Source: Saccoglossus kowalevskii | Taxonomy: Eukaryota; Hemichordata; Enteropneusta; Harrimaniidae | Assembly: GCF_000003605.2 (NCBI RefSeq) | Contig: NW_003105114.1 | Span: 12,105 to 22,445, forward strand | DNA: 10,341 bases | Direction of reading: 5' to 3' | Shown here: one piece after another, positions 8,893 to 10,341 of the stretch | How positions within the stretch are numbered: the first letter of the stretch is position 1 | How the letters are laid out: each line of letters starts with the position of its first letter | Notes under the pieces: model-generated | The model's database searches: none | Seen by the model: only the letters and a program-made list of their open reading frames with translations | What the model was told of the DNA's origin: nothing | Translations under genes and position numbers: made by a program

Positions 8893-9909
8893 CTGTATAC
8901 AAAACGGCTAAACATCATCATATAGTACATTATGAACTTGGGTCACACGTACCAACGTATGTTGCAACTACGAATACTCACACTGACATTATTATTTTTT
9001 TTTAAATAAAATATGGTAATTCCAAAAAAAATAAATATCTGAATGAATAATTTAAGGTAATGCACAAAGGCAACAACTAGTGAAAAACAACCTGATTGAT
9101 TGCCGCATCGAGGGAAAGCTCCAATTTATATCACGCGTTAACGTTAACATCGCAGTTATAACAGTGTTGCAGGATTTATAGAAGTGATTCCTTAATGCAT
9201 AGACAAGTTAAAGTATTCACACGGCTACTAACAAACATTACACTCATACTACAGTCATATGAATATCCAAACAACATACCAGAAATATATATGGTAGCAC
9301 ACTCTGCGAGCGTAAAGAGATGACCTTTTAAAGACACACCAAATCTGCCGGTGCAATGTTTTAAAAAGGACAATTTAATCACAATACTGCAGTCGCCAAA
9401 CGTATGCAGTAATAAATTCGTTCGTACACTGAACTAATACATCTGGTGGTCATTATATACGCTATTCTTAAGATTACTAGTAATTTTATGGTGATTAAAC
9501 AGATCAACTAGCTCGGCAATTTGGCTGCACAACTATTTTGTCGGTGTACAATGTAATGTATTGCGACTACAGACGTACATGAATTTTGTTTCCATCATAT
9601 TGTAAACGATGTTCTGTTCATTGGCATCCATTGACGCTACTGTACACATACCATCGACATAAGTTGTTGAAAATGCAGGTGTCAACTTGACAACTGCAAA
9701 ATTCATCAATGTAATAAGGTGACAATATCCCGCCATGTTTACGGATTATTCGTAATAATACAGTTCCTAAATCCCAGTAATACAATGCGGTGATTGTAAT
9801 TACCATGGTGTGTCGCTCACACTATCCAAATGCATATCGACATAAATTTGGAATGCATATTTGTGAGGCTTATCCTCTCAACATTAACAATCTAATATAA
9901 TGTAATCTA
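8893..9909 (-). other. Receptor intron upstream of the TM6-TM7 exon
   Basis: Minus-strand intron of at least 1449 nt (8893 to the window edge). I looked for the preceding exon, expected to code TM5 and intracellular loop 3 and to end in a basic K-R-K-like run at a GT donor, and did not find it. Minus-strand frames at 9176-9382 and around 9533-9806 show no receptor signature. A T9 run lies at 8995-9003. Confidence 0.65.
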
Positions 9910-10341
9910 GTGTGATGTTCAATGTATGCACTGATCTGATACTACAACTTATACATCAAATACATACTATGATGTTTTCAATGTTCACTGATCTGATAAT
10001 ATAACGTATACATCGCATACATGTAATGTTTCTACTGTTCAACTGATTCACTGGTCTGATGATATCACATATGCATCACACACGTGTAATGTTTCTACTG
10101 TTCAACTGATTCACTGGTCTGATGATATCACATATGCGTCACACACGTGTAATGTTTCTACTGTTCAACTGATTCACTGGTCTGATGATATCACATATGC
10201 ATCACACACGTGTAATGTTTCTACTGTTCAACTGATTCACTGATCTGATAAATCACATATGCATCACACACGTGTAATGTTTTAATGTTCAACGGATTCA
10301 CTGATCTGATGATATCACATATGCATCACACACGTGTAATG
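9910..10341. repeat. Minisatellite, unit about 63 bp, at least 7 copies, running off the right edge
   Basis: Unit starts (GTGTAATG or close variants) fall at 9910, 9968, 10021, 10084, 10147, 10210, 10272 and 10334, giving lengths 58, 53, 63, 63, 63, 62 and 62. The 10021, 10084 and 10147 units differ from each other by only one or two bases, while the two left-most units are diverged and lack about 5-10 bases (an AACTGATTC-type segment). Each regular unit holds the palindromes ACACGTGT (E-box core CACGTG), GATATC and CATATG plus a TGATCTGAT or TGGTCTGAT box. The array lies within the receptor intron. Confidence 0.93.

Noticed and set aside
9176-9382. Minus-strand frame, considered as the upstream TM5 receptor exon
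   Set aside because: No TM5 pattern, no basic loop-3 end and no donor at the right phase; treated as intron.
9533-9806. Two overlapping minus-strand frames of 60-70 codons
   Set aside because: They share the same DNA in different frames and neither shows a domain or receptor similarity.

Overview
The window is eukaryotic, AT-rich and mostly non-coding. It shows short exons with GT-AG splice sites, a LINE 3' end and tandem satellite-type repeats, and it has no bacterial-style gene packing. The recognisable gene is the 3' part of a tachykinin (neurokinin)-type neuropeptide receptor on the minus strand. This points to a bilaterian animal. The TM6-TM7 sequence does not look vertebrate or insect to me, so a marine invertebrate (mollusc, hemichordate, echinoderm or cephalochordate) is a plausible but unproven guess.

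Layout from left to right. Positions 1-392 are the 3' end of a LINE-type non-LTR retrotransposon on the plus strand: the last 85 codons of its ORF2, a short 3' UTR, AATAAA and an A11 tail. Positions 393-2539 hold no gene I can recognise. Positions 2540-3540 are a degenerate tandem array of about seven units of roughly 135-157 bp. Positions 3541-6274 are AT-rich with no supported gene. Positions 6404-6596 are a terminal coding exon (tail B) of the receptor, and 8153-8309 are a second, independent terminal coding exon (tail A). Positions 8693-8892 are the 200-nt exon coding TM6, extracellular loop 3 and TM7. Positions 8893-10341 are upstream intron, ending in a minisatellite with a unit of about 63 bp (9910-10341) that runs off the right edge.

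On the minus strand the transcript enters from the right: intron, TM6-TM7 exon, then tail A after a 383-nt intron or tail B after a 2096-nt intron. Both tail exons begin in the same phase, open with the same helix-8 pattern F-R-x-G-F-[KR]-K-x-x-x-W-L-P-C and end in their own stop codon. The simplest reading is one receptor gene with two alternative last exons, giving isoforms with identical membrane cores and different cytoplasmic tails. This is the main point of interest. The exons for TM1-TM5 lie beyond the right edge.
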